Source: JBEKHI01 sp050012355
Lineage (GTDB): Bacteria > Actinomycetota > Actinomycetes > Streptosporangiales > Streptosporangiaceae
Direction: 5' to 3'
Assembly (NCBI GenBank): GCA_050012355.1
Contig: JBEKHI010000046.1
Span: 1 to 29,596 of the forward strand
DNA length: 29,596 nucleotides
Position 1 is the first letter of the stretch. Each line of letters opens with the position of its first letter. The translations under genes and the position numbers were made by a program. This document shows positions 20,939 through 29,562 of the stretch, one piece after another. The notes beneath the pieces are model-generated. The model had not been told where the DNA came from. It worked only from the letters and a program-made list of their open reading frames with translations, and made no database searches.

Positions 20939-23900
20939 GCGAGACTCCGCTGATCAGCGTGCAGGACCTGAGCAAGTCCTTCGCCGGGCCGGACGGGCGG
21001 GCGGTGCCGGTGCTGGAGGGCATCAACCTGAACGTCGCGGAAGGCGAGTTCGTCGCGTTGCTCGGGCGCAGCGGCAGCGGCAAGTCGACGTTGCTGCGCT
21101 GCATCGCCGGGCTGATCGCGCCGACCGAAGGCGAGGTCGATTTCCGCGGCCAGCGGCTGACCGGGACCAACCGGGAAACCACGATGGTGTTCCAGACCTT
21201 CGCGCTGCTGCCCTGGCTGACCGTCCAGGAGAACGTCGAGCTCGGCCTGGAAGCGCGCGGCGTGCCGCCGGTCGAGCGGGCCGACCGGACGCTGCGGGCC
21301 ATCGACCAGGTCGGCCTGGACGGCTACGAGTCCGCCTATCCCAAGGAGCTGTCCGGCGGCATGCGGCAGCGGGTTGGTTTCGCCCGCGCCCTGGTCGTGG
21401 AACCCGCCGCACTGCTGATGGACGAGCCGTTCAGTGCCCTGGACGTGCTCACCTCGGAGAACCTGCGCGGTGAGCTGCTGGAGATCTGGGAAGGCGGCCG
21501 CTTCCCGACCAAGACCATGGTCATGGTGACGCACAACATCGAGGAAGCGGTCCTGCTGGCCGACCGGATCCTCGTCCTGGGCACCAACCCGGGCCGGATC
21601 AAGGCGGAGATCCACAACCCGCTGCAGCGGCCACGGAAGCGGCGCACCCCGGAGTTCGACACCCTCGTCGACGAAATCTACCGGATGATGACGCAGCGGG
21701 ACCAGCCTTCGCAGCCGCAGCCCTCCCAGCACAACGCCGGCAAGCTCACCGACACGCCGCTCCCCCAGGCGACCGTGGACGGGCTGTCCGGCCTGGCGGA
21801 GATATTGCAAGGCCGCCACGACGGCGCCGCCGACGTCGCCGACCTGGCCGCCGGCCTGGGGCTGGACGTGGACGACATGCTGCCGCTGATCGACGCGCTG
21901 GTGCTGCTCGGGTTCGCCGAGCTCAGCCGCGACCAGCTGTCGCTGTCCCGCGACGGCGCGGTCTTCGCGGGGGCGAACATCCAGGAAAGCAAGGAGATCT
22001 TCGCCCGCGCCTGCCTGGATCGCGCGCCGCTGGTCCGCACGATCTACAGCGCGTTGCGCGGCAGCCTCGACGGCAACCTGCCCGCCGGGTTCTTTCTCGA
22101 CATCCTGCGGACCAGCTTCAGCGATGACGAGGCCGCCCGGCAGCTCGACACCGCCGTCAACTGGGGCCGCTACGCCGAGCTGTACTCCTACGACGCCGAC
22201 AGCGAGCAGATCACCCGGGAGGATCAGGGCATCGGAGCGGTGCTGGCCGACTCCGATGAACCGGCCCGCCATGGCGCGCTGCACCTGTACCTGGGGGCGG
22301 CGCCCGGTTCCGGCAAGACGTTCACCATGCTGCGCGAGGGCCGGGCATTGCGGGACCGCGGCGAGGACGTGCTGATCGGCTACGTGGACACCCGCGGCCG
22401 GGCCCGCACCGCCGAGGCGATCGGCGGGCTGGAGATCGTGCCGCCCGGGCCGGACGGCGAGATGGATACCACCGAGGTGCTGAGACGCCATCCGGCGGTG
22501 GTCCTCGTCGACGACTTCGCGCGGCACCAGGCGGCGATCGAGAAGCTGCGGGACGCCGGGATCGAGGTGATCAGCACGGTCGACGTGACCGACCTGGCCC
22601 GCGCCGCCGACGTGGTGCGGGCCATCACCGGGGAGGCGCCCGCGACCACGGTGTCGGACGCGGCGCTGTCGCGGGCCGAGGACATCCGGTTCGTGGACAG
22701 CTCGCCGGAGGCGCTGCGCGCGCGGCTCGGGCACGGCAATATCTACCCCGACGGCGTGCCCGACGAGGTAAGCGAGCGGCTGTTCAGCGCCGCGAGCCTG
22801 GCTCGGCTGCGCGAGATCGGGCTGCAGGTGATCGCGGAGACGCTGCCCGGTCGCGACGAGCGCAACCGCGCGCCGCATGACGTGCTGGTCGCGGTCAACG
22901 TGCCCGACGCCGCCGATGAGCTGATCGAACGCGGCGTGCGACTGGCCAGGTCCAGCAGCGCGAAATGCACGGTCCTGGTGTTCGGCCCGGACGAACCCGA
23001 CCTGGCCGCGTACCCGGGCGTCGCCGTGATGTCGCGCGAGGGTAAGGACCCGGCGGCGACGATCGTCCAGGCGGTGCGGGAGACCGGCGTGCGGCACCTG
23101 TTCGTCGCCGAGCCCACCGCCAAGCTGCGCGAGCGCTGGCGTCCCGCGCTGGCTGAGCATCTCACCGATCAGCTCAGCGATGTGCACCTGCACATTTTGA
23201 CTGGCCATAACGACGGTGTGGGGATGCCCCGGGAGCCCGGTTTCACGTCGGCGGCGAGCAGGCAAGGACGCGGCTCGGTCCGGGTGTACCTCGGCTACGC
23301 GCCTGGCTGCGGGACCACGACCGCCATGCTCGAGGAAGCCGGCCGGCGCAAGTCACGCGGGTCCGATGTGGTGATCGCGACCGCCGACGGCCACGGCCTG
23401 GAGCCGGTCACCGCGCTGCTGGACGGGCTAGAAGAGATCGGTGACGGCGGTTCGCTGGACGTGTCCGCCGTCCTGGCTCGCAAGCCGGACGTGGTCTGCA
23501 TCGACGATCTCGCCGTGGTCGATGACGGCGAGACCAGGCTGGCGGCGGCCCGCCGGATCGCGGACGCGGGCATCAACATCATCTCGACGGTGCACGTCGC
23601 GAGCCTGAGCGTCGACGGCGGCCCCGGGGCGGTGGACGAGGCGGAGATCCTCGCGTTCGCCGACGAGATCGAACTGGTGGACGCGCCGCCGTCGGTGCTG
23701 GCGGACCGGATCCGGCGCGGCGAGGTGGTGCCCGATGGCGGGGCCGAGGCGGCGCTGAGCGGTGAGTACGCGCCGCAAGCGCTGGAACCGCTACGGGAGC
23801 AGGCGTTCGCGATGGTCGCCGAGCACGCCGAACGCCGGCTGGCCGGCTACGAGATCCATTCTGGCGACCAGCTGCAACCCGTCATCCTCGCCTGCACGGC

Positions 23901-24231
23901 GCCCCGACCTGGGATGGAACCGCTGATCAGGCGCTCGGCGGCGCTGGCCGCCAAGCTGGCCGGTGACTTCCTGACCGCCTCGGTGGCACCCCAGCGGCCG
24001 GAGTCCGCGCTGGATGGCTACCGGGCGCTAACCGAGCAGCTAGGTGGCGAGTTCACCATGCTGACCGGCCCGCCCGCCGCCACGCTGATGACGTTCGCGA
24101 AATCGCGGCACGTGACCGAGATGGTGCTCGCACCGACCGGAGCCGGCCGGCATCTGGTGCTCCGTGAGCTAGCCCGCGGCGGCAGCGGCGTAGAACTGCA
24201 CATCCTCCCAATCCGCGCCCGCACCAGCTAA
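20935..24231 (+). CDS. ABC ATPase fused to AAA-associated domain and two KdpD-sensor/USP modules
   Basis: 1098 residues. 1-245: NitT/TauT ABC ATPase with Walker A GRSGSGKST (44-52), Q87, signature LSGGMRQR (139-146), Walker B LLMDEP with D163/E164, and H200. About 265-435: AAA-associated C-terminal domain of this ATPase class. About 450-640: KdpD N-terminal sensor with P-loop GAAPGSGKT (454-462), IGYVDTRGRARTAEAIGGLE, VVLVDDFAR and GIEVISTVDVTDL. About 645-740: universal-stress-like domain (HDVLVAVNVPD to LHILTG). About 780-935: second KdpD module in which the P-loop is GYAPGCGTT (787-795), lacking the lysine. About 980-1095: second USP-like domain. No histidine-kinase domain is present. The ATPase should power the overlapping permease; the KdpD parts probably gate it in response to K+, osmotic state, ATP or a nucleotide second messenger (inference). 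No frameshift or composition change marks the joins. Confidence 0.93.
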   Translation: MSETPLISVQDLSKSFAGPDGRAVPVLEGINLNVAEGEFVALLGRSGSGKSTLLRCIAGLIAPTEGEVDFRGQRLTGTNRETTMVFQTFALLPWLTVQENVELGLEARGVPPVERADRTLRAIDQVGLDGYESAYPKELSGGMRQRVGFARALVVEPAALLMDEPFSALDVLTSENLRGELLEIWEGGRFPTKTMVMVTHNIEEAVLLADRILVLGTNPGRIKAEIHNPLQRPRKRRTPEFDTLVDEIYRMMTQRDQPSQPQPSQHNAGKLTDTPLPQATVDGLSGLAEILQGRHDGAADVADLAAGLGLDVDDMLPLIDALVLLGFAELSRDQLSLSRDGAVFAGANIQESKEIFARACLDRAPLVRTIYSALRGSLDGNLPAGFFLDILRTSFSDDEAARQLDTAVNWGRYAELYSYDADSEQITREDQGIGAVLADSDEPARHGALHLYLGAAPGSGKTFTMLREGRALRDRGEDVLIGYVDTRGRARTAEAIGGLEIVPPGPDGEMDTTEVLRRHPAVVLVDDFARHQAAIEKLRDAGIEVISTVDVTDLARAADVVRAITGEAPATTVSDAALSRAEDIRFVDSSPEALRARLGHGNIYPDGVPDEVSERLFSAASLARLREIGLQVIAETLPGRDERNRAPHDVLVAVNVPDAADELIERGVRLARSSSAKCTVLVFGPDEPDLAAYPGVAVMSREGKDPAATIVQAVRETGVRHLFVAEPTAKLRERWRPALAEHLTDQLSDVHLHILTGHNDGVGMPREPGFTSAASRQGRGSVRVYLGYAPGCGTTTAMLEEAGRRKSRGSDVVIATADGHGLEPVTALLDGLEEIGDGGSLDVSAVLARKPDVVCIDDLAVVDDGETRLAAARRIADAGINIISTVHVASLSVDGGPGAVDEAEILAFADEIELVDAPPSVLADRIRRGEVVPDGGAEAALSGEYAPQALEPLREQAFAMVAEHAERRLAGYEIHSGDQLQPVILACTAPRPGMEPLIRRSAALAAKLAGDFLTASVAPQRPESALDGYRALTEQLGGEFTMLTGPPAATLMTFAKSRHVTEMVLAPTGAGRHLVLRELARGGSGVELHILPIRARTS

Positions 24232-24263
24232 CCAACCCTGATCCCCGCCACCGGGGCCTTCGA

Positions 24264-24301
24264 TGGCCCATCGCAGGCGCCCTAGCCCCAGCGATGGGCC
24301 A
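24264..24301. terminator. Terminator hairpin between ABC ATPase and ECF sigma genes
   Basis: TGGCCCATCGC (24264-24274) and GCGATGGGCCA (24291-24301) are perfect 11-bp arms around a 16-nt loop, placed between two convergent stop codons (24231 and 24324). It lacks a T-run, as is common in high-GC actinobacteria. Confidence 0.7.
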
Positions 24302-24323
24302 CCCATGGGGGCCCGATTCGGCG

Positions 24324-25184
24324 TCAGGGCAGCGAGATCTCCAGCTGGTCTAGGCGCTCCGGGTCGCCAGTGACCTGGATGCCGCGGATCTTTCCGTTGG
24401 TGACGGTCAAGGTGAGCACCAGCCGCAGCTTGCCGCGCGGGGCGAGGATGAGCGCGGGTTCTCCGTCGACGAGCGCCAGTCGCCCGAACGCCGCACCGCG
24501 ACGGCGGGCGAATGCCCCCTGGGCGACGTTGTCCGCACCCTGGACAAACACCGGGCGGCCGTCTTCGGACGCCGCCGCGTCCGCGCGCAGCACCACATCG
24601 GGATCGAGCATCGCGACCAGCGCTTCGAAATCCCCGTCACGGGAGGCGGCCAGGAACGCCTCGACCACCTCGCGCTTCCTGGCCAGGTCCGGCTGGGACG
24701 CGACGTCGGCGCCGCGCACCCGGCGGCGTGCCCGGCTGGCAAGCTGCCGCGCGGCCTCCGCCGAGCGGCCGGTCGCCGCGGCGATCTGGTCGAACGGCAT
24801 GCCGAACATGTCGTGCAGCACGAACGCGACCCGCTCGGCCGGCGCGAGGTTGTCCAGCACCACGAGCATCGCCAGCCCCACCGAGTCGGCCAGCACGGCT
24901 TCCTGCTCCGGCCCCGCGTCGACCCGGACATCCTGGCCGTCCAGCGGATCCTCGCGGCGCGTCTTGCGGGACCTCAGCATGTCCAGGCACACCCGCCCGA
25001 CGATCGTGGTCAGCCAGCCGTCCAGGTTGCTGACCTCGGCGGCGTTGCCGCGGACCACGTGCAGCCACGTCTCCTGCACGGCGTCGTCGGCCTCGGCCAG
25101 CGAGCCCAGCATCCGGTAGGCGACGCCTCTCAGCCTTGGACGACTCTGCTCGAACCGCCCGGCCAGCCACTCGGTATCGTCCAT
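24324..25184 (-). CDS. ECF sigma factor with C-terminal SnoaL-like domain
   Basis: 286 residues. Region 2 spans about residues 10-85, including RMLGSLAEADDAVQETWLHV and the DNA-binding LDGWLTTIVGRVCLDMLRSR. Region 4 covers about 115-165 with LAPAERVAFVLHDMFGMPFD and QIAAATGRSAEAARQLASRA. A C-terminal SnoaL-like extension (about 175-286) ends near GDPERLDQLEISLP. This layout matches the SigJ/ECF41/ECF56-type groups, in which the extension takes the place of an anti-sigma factor and modulates activity. The WLPEP linker motif typical of ECF41 is not seen. Start ATG 25184 has GGAGGAG 10 nt upstream. Such factors often drive an adjacent enzyme gene; here the divergent neighbour is a dioxygenase. 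Confidence 0.88.
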   Translation of the reverse strand: MDDTEWLAGRFEQSRPRLRGVAYRMLGSLAEADDAVQETWLHVVRGNAAEVSNLDGWLTTIVGRVCLDMLRSRKTRREDPLDGQDVRVDAGPEQEAVLADSVGLAMLVVLDNLAPAERVAFVLHDMFGMPFDQIAAATGRSAEAARQLASRARRRVRGADVASQPDLARKREVVEAFLAASRDGDFEALVAMLDPDVVLRADAAASEDGRPVFVQGADNVAQGAFARRRGAAFGRLALVDGEPALILAPRGKLRLVLTLTVTNGKIRGIQVTGDPERLDQLEISLP

Positions 25185-25272
25185 TTGTCGTATTCTCCTC
25201 CACCACCCTGACGAACTGGACACGGGAAACGTGACAGTTTGCGGGCTGGCCAGGCCGGAAAGGTACCCGCAT

Positions 25273-26034
25273 ATGGACGGCAGAATGCCGGTGATCTACC
25301 TCAGCCACGGCGCGCCACCGTTGGCCGATGACCCTATCTGGCCCGGCGAGCTGGCCTCCTGGTCGGCCGGACTACCACGGCCCGAGTCGATCCTGATGGT
25401 CTCGGCGCACTGGGAGAACGCCCCGGTCTCGGTCAGCGCGACCCGCACCGTCCCGCTGGTCTACGACTTCTGGGGTTTCCCGAAGCACTACTACGAGGTC
25501 ACATACCCGGCTCCCGGCGCACCCGAACTCGCGCACTCGGTGGCCGGGCTGCTGCGAGGCTCGGTCCATGAGCACTCCGACCGCGGGCTCGACCACGGCG
25601 CGTACGTTCCGCTGGTCGAGATGTACCCGCAGGCCGACATACCGGTACTGCAGCTGTCCATGCCGACCCTGGAGCCGCGTCCGCTGATGGACCTCGGCCG
25701 CAAGCTCGCCCCGCTGCGCGACGAGGGCGTGCTGATCGTCGGCAGCGGCTTCTTCACCCACAACTTGCGGGAGTTCGCCTTCGAGGGCCGGCCGCCAGCG
25801 TGGTCCGAGGAATTCGACGACTGGGGACACCGGGCCCTCGACGCCGGCGACGTGGACTCGCTGCTCGACTTCGAGAACAAGGCGCCGGCCGCGCACACCG
25901 CGCATCCGCGGACGGAACACTTCGCACCGCTCTTCGTCGCGCTCGGCGCGGGCGAGGCGGACCTGCACGCCGAACGCACGACGATCGACGGCTTCTGGGG
26001 CGGTCTGTCGAAACGGTCCGTCCAGCTCGGCTGA
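25273..26034 (+). CDS. Class III extradiol dioxygenase, YgiD/LigB-like (DOPA 4,5-dioxygenase family)
   Basis: 253 residues from the ATG at 25273 (AAAGG about 9 nt upstream); a GTG at 25231 is also in frame but has a weaker ribosome site. Conserved blocks: MPVIYLSHGAPPLADD with H12, ILMVSAHWENAPVSV with H46, VPLVYDFWGFPKHYYEV, GLDHGAYVPLVEMYP, LIVGSGFFTHNLREF and HPRTEHFAPLFVALGAG. These supply the metal and catalytic histidines of the family. It opens catechol-type rings with a non-haem metal, and some members act on L-DOPA. Actual substrate unknown. Divergent from the ECF sigma factor with only 88 bp between starts, so the two may be co-regulated. Confidence 0.9.
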   Translation: MDGRMPVIYLSHGAPPLADDPIWPGELASWSAGLPRPESILMVSAHWENAPVSVSATRTVPLVYDFWGFPKHYYEVTYPAPGAPELAHSVAGLLRGSVHEHSDRGLDHGAYVPLVEMYPQADIPVLQLSMPTLEPRPLMDLGRKLAPLRDEGVLIVGSGFFTHNLREFAFEGRPPAWSEEFDDWGHRALDAGDVDSLLDFENKAPAAHTAHPRTEHFAPLFVALGAGEADLHAERTTIDGFWGGLSKRSVQLG

Positions 26035-26071
26035 TGGTTAGCTGGAAGTACGTTCAAAATAGCCGGCTAGG

Positions 26072-27514
26072 GTGCCCGGACTCTCCTACCGTCGGGGGGT
26101 GCGAATAACGCGGGTGCCGTGGCCGCTACTCGCGGTCCTGGCCGTCCAGGCGGCGCTCTCGGCCAGCATGGTGCGGGCCAGCACCGCGTTCGGGGACGAG
26201 GCGCTCTACCTGTCGGCCGGGCATCTTGAGTGGTCACACTGGTTGCACGGCACCCAGATCCCGGATTACCCGACCTGGTTTTCCGGCGCTCCGGTCAGCT
26301 ACCCGCCGATCGGAGCCATCGCCGACAGCCTGGGCGGGCTAACCGCGGCGCGGCTGCTGTCCCTGGTCTTCATGCTCGGCGTGACGGCCTTCGTCTGGGG
26401 TACCGCGGTCCGGCTGCTCGAGGACAACCGTGCCGCCTTTTTCGCCGCCGCGCTGTTCGCCGCGCTCGCGCCGACGCTGCACCTCGGCTCGTATGCGACC
26501 TACGACGCGCTGGCCCTGCTGCTGCTGGCGGCGGCGGCCTGGTGTGCCGCCGGAGTCCGGAGCGGTCAGCATGCGACGCGGCGGATAGCCATGGCGGGGA
26601 TTCTGCTGGCGCTGGCCAACGCGACGAAGTACGCGACGGCGCTGTATGACCCCACTGTGCTCTGCGTGGCCATCCTAGGTACCTGGCCGGACGCCGGGTG
26701 GAAAGTGGCGCTGCGGCGCGCCGGCTTCCTGGCCGGCACCGCGGCGGCTGTACTAGCCGCGCTACTGGCGCTCGGCGGACCCGGCTATCTCACCGGCATC
26801 CGGGTGACCACGACCGGACGCGCCCACGGGACCGATACCGCCGCACTGGTGTTCGGCGACGCGTGGTCATGGACCGCCGTCGTTATGGTCCCTGCCTTCG
26901 TCGCGGTCGTCATCTGTACGGTGCGCAGGCGGTGGCCACAAGCGCTGCTCCTAGCTGTCCTCGCGCTGTCGGCGCTGCTGGCGCCGGCCGACCAGGCGCG
27001 CATCCAGACCGCGACGTCGCTAAACAAGCACGTCGATTTCGGTGCCTGGTTCGCGGCGATCGCGGCCGGCTACCTGCTGAGCGACCTGTCCCGGAGACGG
27101 CTGGTGCTGGCAGCGGCGCTGGCCACCCTGATCGGGGCGAATTCGCTGGGCATCGTCCAGGCGGACGCCATGGTCAACTGGCCGGACGTGACCAGGCTGG
27201 TCAAGGTCGTCCAGCCGCTAACCAGCAACGGCGGTCACTTCCTCGTGGAAACCACCGACGTCCTTCAGTACTACCTGCCGAACACCACGTGGCAGCAGTG
27301 GTCGAACACCCAGCACAGCAATCCGCGGTACTACCAGCGGGCGATCGCGCGGCACTACTTCTCGGTGGTGGTCCTCAGCTTCAACCAGACGCTGGCGATG
27401 GACTATTCGATAGCTCTTGATCTATCCCAGACCAGCGGATACCAGCTCGCGGCGAAGGTGCGCTCCGGAAGCACGGTCTTCTACGTGTGGGAGTACACCG
27501 GCCGGCGAGTGTGA
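26072..27514 (+). CDS. GT-C type (PMT/ArnT-like) membrane glycosyltransferase
   Basis: 480 residues with about ten to twelve hydrophobic segments. The first extracytoplasmic loop contains GDEALYLSAG (D42-E43), the acidic pair that GT39/GT83-like enzymes use for catalysis, followed by a loop with HWLHGTQIPDYPTWFSGAP. The extracytoplasmic C-terminal part (about 385-480) is soluble, with TTDVLQYYLPNTTWQQW and a final YVWEYTGRRV. It probably transfers a sugar from a polyprenyl-phosphate donor outside the membrane; acceptor unknown. Start is uncertain: GTG 26072 (no clear Shine-Dalgarno) or GTG 26099 after a run of G. The stop lies 6 bp from the convergent phosphoesterase stop. Confidence 0.75.
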   Translation: MPGLSYRRGVRITRVPWPLLAVLAVQAALSASMVRASTAFGDEALYLSAGHLEWSHWLHGTQIPDYPTWFSGAPVSYPPIGAIADSLGGLTAARLLSLVFMLGVTAFVWGTAVRLLEDNRAAFFAAALFAALAPTLHLGSYATYDALALLLLAAAAWCAAGVRSGQHATRRIAMAGILLALANATKYATALYDPTVLCVAILGTWPDAGWKVALRRAGFLAGTAAAVLAALLALGGPGYLTGIRVTTTGRAHGTDTAALVFGDAWSWTAVVMVPAFVAVVICTVRRRWPQALLLAVLALSALLAPADQARIQTATSLNKHVDFGAWFAAIAAGYLLSDLSRRRLVLAAALATLIGANSLGIVQADAMVNWPDVTRLVKVVQPLTSNGGHFLVETTDVLQYYLPNTTWQQWSNTQHSNPRYYQRAIARHYFSVVVLSFNQTLAMDYSIALDLSQTSGYQLAAKVRSGSTVFYVWEYTGRRV

Positions 27515-27520
27515 CGGCGG

Positions 27521-29443
27521 TCAGCCGGCGATCATGAACTCGTCCACTCCCAGCGCGCGGTTGACGATGCGCACGTCGCCCACGTACCCGTGGAAGACCT
27601 GGTTGATCACCCCGTCATACTCGTAGCCGCCCAGCACCCACGGCAGCGCGAGTTGCGTGATGCCGTTGGAGACCAGCTGCGACGCGTTGTCGACGGTCGG
27701 GCAGCCCTCGACGTAGAGCTGGGTGAACTTGCCGTCGTTGACGACGGCCACGTGCCACCAGGTGGCCTCCGGCAGGCCCTGACCCCAGTCGGTCGTCGGG
27801 TAGGTCAGGTTCAGCGGGTAGACGTTCCACTGCGGTTCCCGGTCGTCGGAGAAGCTGAACGTGCAGATCGGCTCGTCCGGGTCGGTGTCTCCCCCGCTCT
27901 TGCCCGCCTGGCTGCTCATACCCCAGCGGCTGAGCACGGCCATCCAGGAGTTGTCGTCGGAGTTCCAGTCGAGCGGGATGTTCACGAACGTCTCGATGGT
28001 GTAGCCGGAGGTGAAGGTCTCCGTGTTCAGCGGAGCCTTCGCGCCGGTGGTCAGGTAGGCCCCGCTCACCGGGCTCCCGCTGCCGTCGAAGTACAGGCTG
28101 CCGTGTCCCGGCTGGTCCGGGTGGTACTGATCGGACCAGGTCAGCGAGTCGCTTGGGCTGTCCGGCACCGTCACCAGCGTGGTGAGGTCGTTGCCGTGCC
28201 CGGACAGGTCCTTGATCGTCTGGCCGGAGGTGACCGGGGTGCCGTTCGCTCCCCCGTCGTCGAAACGCCAGTACGCGAGCGTCCCGGGGATAAGCACGTC
28301 CTTGGCGGGCCGGGCGGGCCTGGTCGGGATCGGGTCGAACCCGGAGAACCGCTGCTCGAAGTCGACCTGGACGGAGAAGTAGTCAACCGCCGTCGTGAGC
28401 CTGGACTCCTGGGCCGCGAGCACATTGCGCCGCTCCGGCCGCTGGGACAGGATCCACGGCGAGATGGTCTCGATGTCGATGGCGCCCCGCGCGAGGTCGA
28501 AGTGGTAGAGCCGGATCATCCCGCCACCGCCGAAGTACCGGTTCTGGTAGTTCGTGATGTGCATGTAGACGTCGTTGCCAGCGGCGTTCGGCTGCGTGAC
28601 GCGTCCCGGGGGCCAGTAGTGCCCGTTCAGCGTCAGGAAGATCTGGTCGTTGGCGTCGATCAGCGAGTCCCACACCGTCTGGCCGTAGCTGGACAGCTCG
28701 GCGTCGTTGTCCGGGTCCCCGGACTGGTAGGGGTACACGTTGTCGTCGTATACCGGCGTGAGGATCTCGTGGGTGGTGAGGATGACCGGCAGCTTCGGGT
28801 GGGCCTTGATGAACTCGTTGGCCCAGTCGAATCCGCCCGATGACGTCCGCCAGTCCATCGCCAGCAGCAGCCAGTCCCGGCCGGCCGCGCGGAAGATGTG
28901 CGCGGTGTTGTAACCCGTCGAGTCCGAACCGGCGAACGTCGGCGAGTTCTTGAACCGCTGCGGCCCCATCGTGTCCAGGTACGGCGTGGCGCCCCTGGTG
29001 TCGTACCCGCTGACGTCGTGGTTGCCGGCCAGCACGCTGTAGGCCACATCACGGGAGTCCAGGATGTCGAACGTCTTGTTCACGTACTGGAAGGACGACG
29101 CCTCGCCATCTTCGGTGAGGTCGCCCAGGTGCGCCATGAAGACGATGTTGCCGGCGGTGGAGCTGTTCTCGATGATGTACCGGAACGACGCTTCCTGCGG
29201 CGCAGGGTTAACACTCCCCTGCGCGCCCCAGTACAGGAACTGCGTATCCGGCATCACCGCCAACGTGAACTGCTGGCTCTCGGTGTCCGGGTTCCACCGG
29301 GCGTTCGCGCCCGCCGTCTCGGATGTCACCGCCGCGTCTGCCCGCTCAGTGCCCGCTACCCCGACCGCCGCCGCGCCGGCTCCGGCCAGCCCGGCGGCGC
29401 GCAGGAAGCCCCGCCGTCCTGGTCCCTCATTCATCGTCCGCAT
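27521..29443 (-). CDS. Tat-exported metallophosphoesterase with LamG-like C-terminal domain
   Basis: 640 residues. The N terminus has a twin-arginine signal (GRRGFLRAAGLAGAGAAAVG) with probable cleavage after ERADA. The calcineurin-like phosphoesterase domain shows AVMPDTQF, MAHLGDLTEDGEA, SVLAGNHDVSGYD, ILTTHEI and LTLNGHYWPPG. The last motif is GH-x-W where many members have GH-x-H. From about residue 395 a jellyroll LamG/concanavalin-like domain follows (LAYWRFDDGG, DLSGHGNDL, YTIETFVNIPLDW, WWHVAVVNDGKFTQLYVEG, YVGDVRIVNRALGVDEF), which usually binds carbohydrate. An extracellular phosphodiesterase or phosphatase acting on a polymer is likely. ATG 29443 is chosen; 29434 is nearly as good, and longer starts would bury the Tat motif further in. 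Confidence 0.88.
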   Translation of the reverse strand: MRTMNEGPGRRGFLRAAGLAGAGAAAVGVAGTERADAAVTSETAGANARWNPDTESQQFTLAVMPDTQFLYWGAQGSVNPAPQEASFRYIIENSSTAGNIVFMAHLGDLTEDGEASSFQYVNKTFDILDSRDVAYSVLAGNHDVSGYDTRGATPYLDTMGPQRFKNSPTFAGSDSTGYNTAHIFRAAGRDWLLLAMDWRTSSGGFDWANEFIKAHPKLPVILTTHEILTPVYDDNVYPYQSGDPDNDAELSSYGQTVWDSLIDANDQIFLTLNGHYWPPGRVTQPNAAGNDVYMHITNYQNRYFGGGGMIRLYHFDLARGAIDIETISPWILSQRPERRNVLAAQESRLTTAVDYFSVQVDFEQRFSGFDPIPTRPARPAKDVLIPGTLAYWRFDDGGANGTPVTSGQTIKDLSGHGNDLTTLVTVPDSPSDSLTWSDQYHPDQPGHGSLYFDGSGSPVSGAYLTTGAKAPLNTETFTSGYTIETFVNIPLDWNSDDNSWMAVLSRWGMSSQAGKSGGDTDPDEPICTFSFSDDREPQWNVYPLNLTYPTTDWGQGLPEATWWHVAVVNDGKFTQLYVEGCPTVDNASQLVSNGITQLALPWVLGGYEYDGVINQVFHGYVGDVRIVNRALGVDEFMIAG

Positions 29444-29531
29444 GCCACGAACCATAAGCATCAAGAACGAACCGCACGTGAACGCCTTCCCCGCAACGGC
29501 GGACAAAATCGCAAACTCGCTCTTCGCTAGC

Positions 29532-29554
29532 TGTAATGGGTTATACTAATTACA
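29532..29554. promoter_or_regulatory. Promoter with inverted-repeat operator for the gene at the right edge
   Basis: TGTAAT (29532-29537) and ATTACA (29549-29554) form an inverted repeat with an 11-bp spacer. TATACT (29542-29547), a good -10, lies inside the spacer, 15 nt before the ATG at 29563, so bound repressor would cover it. No clear -35 is seen. The site lies in a short AT-rich patch and may also affect the divergent phosphoesterase. Confidence 0.5.
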
Positions 29555-29562
29555 CTTGCATC

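Noticed and set aside
20863..23265. 800-residue open frame on the minus strand
   Set aside because: Antisense shadow of the permease end and the ABC-KdpD fusion; Arg/Gly/Pro-rich with no recognisable domain, produced by high GC3.
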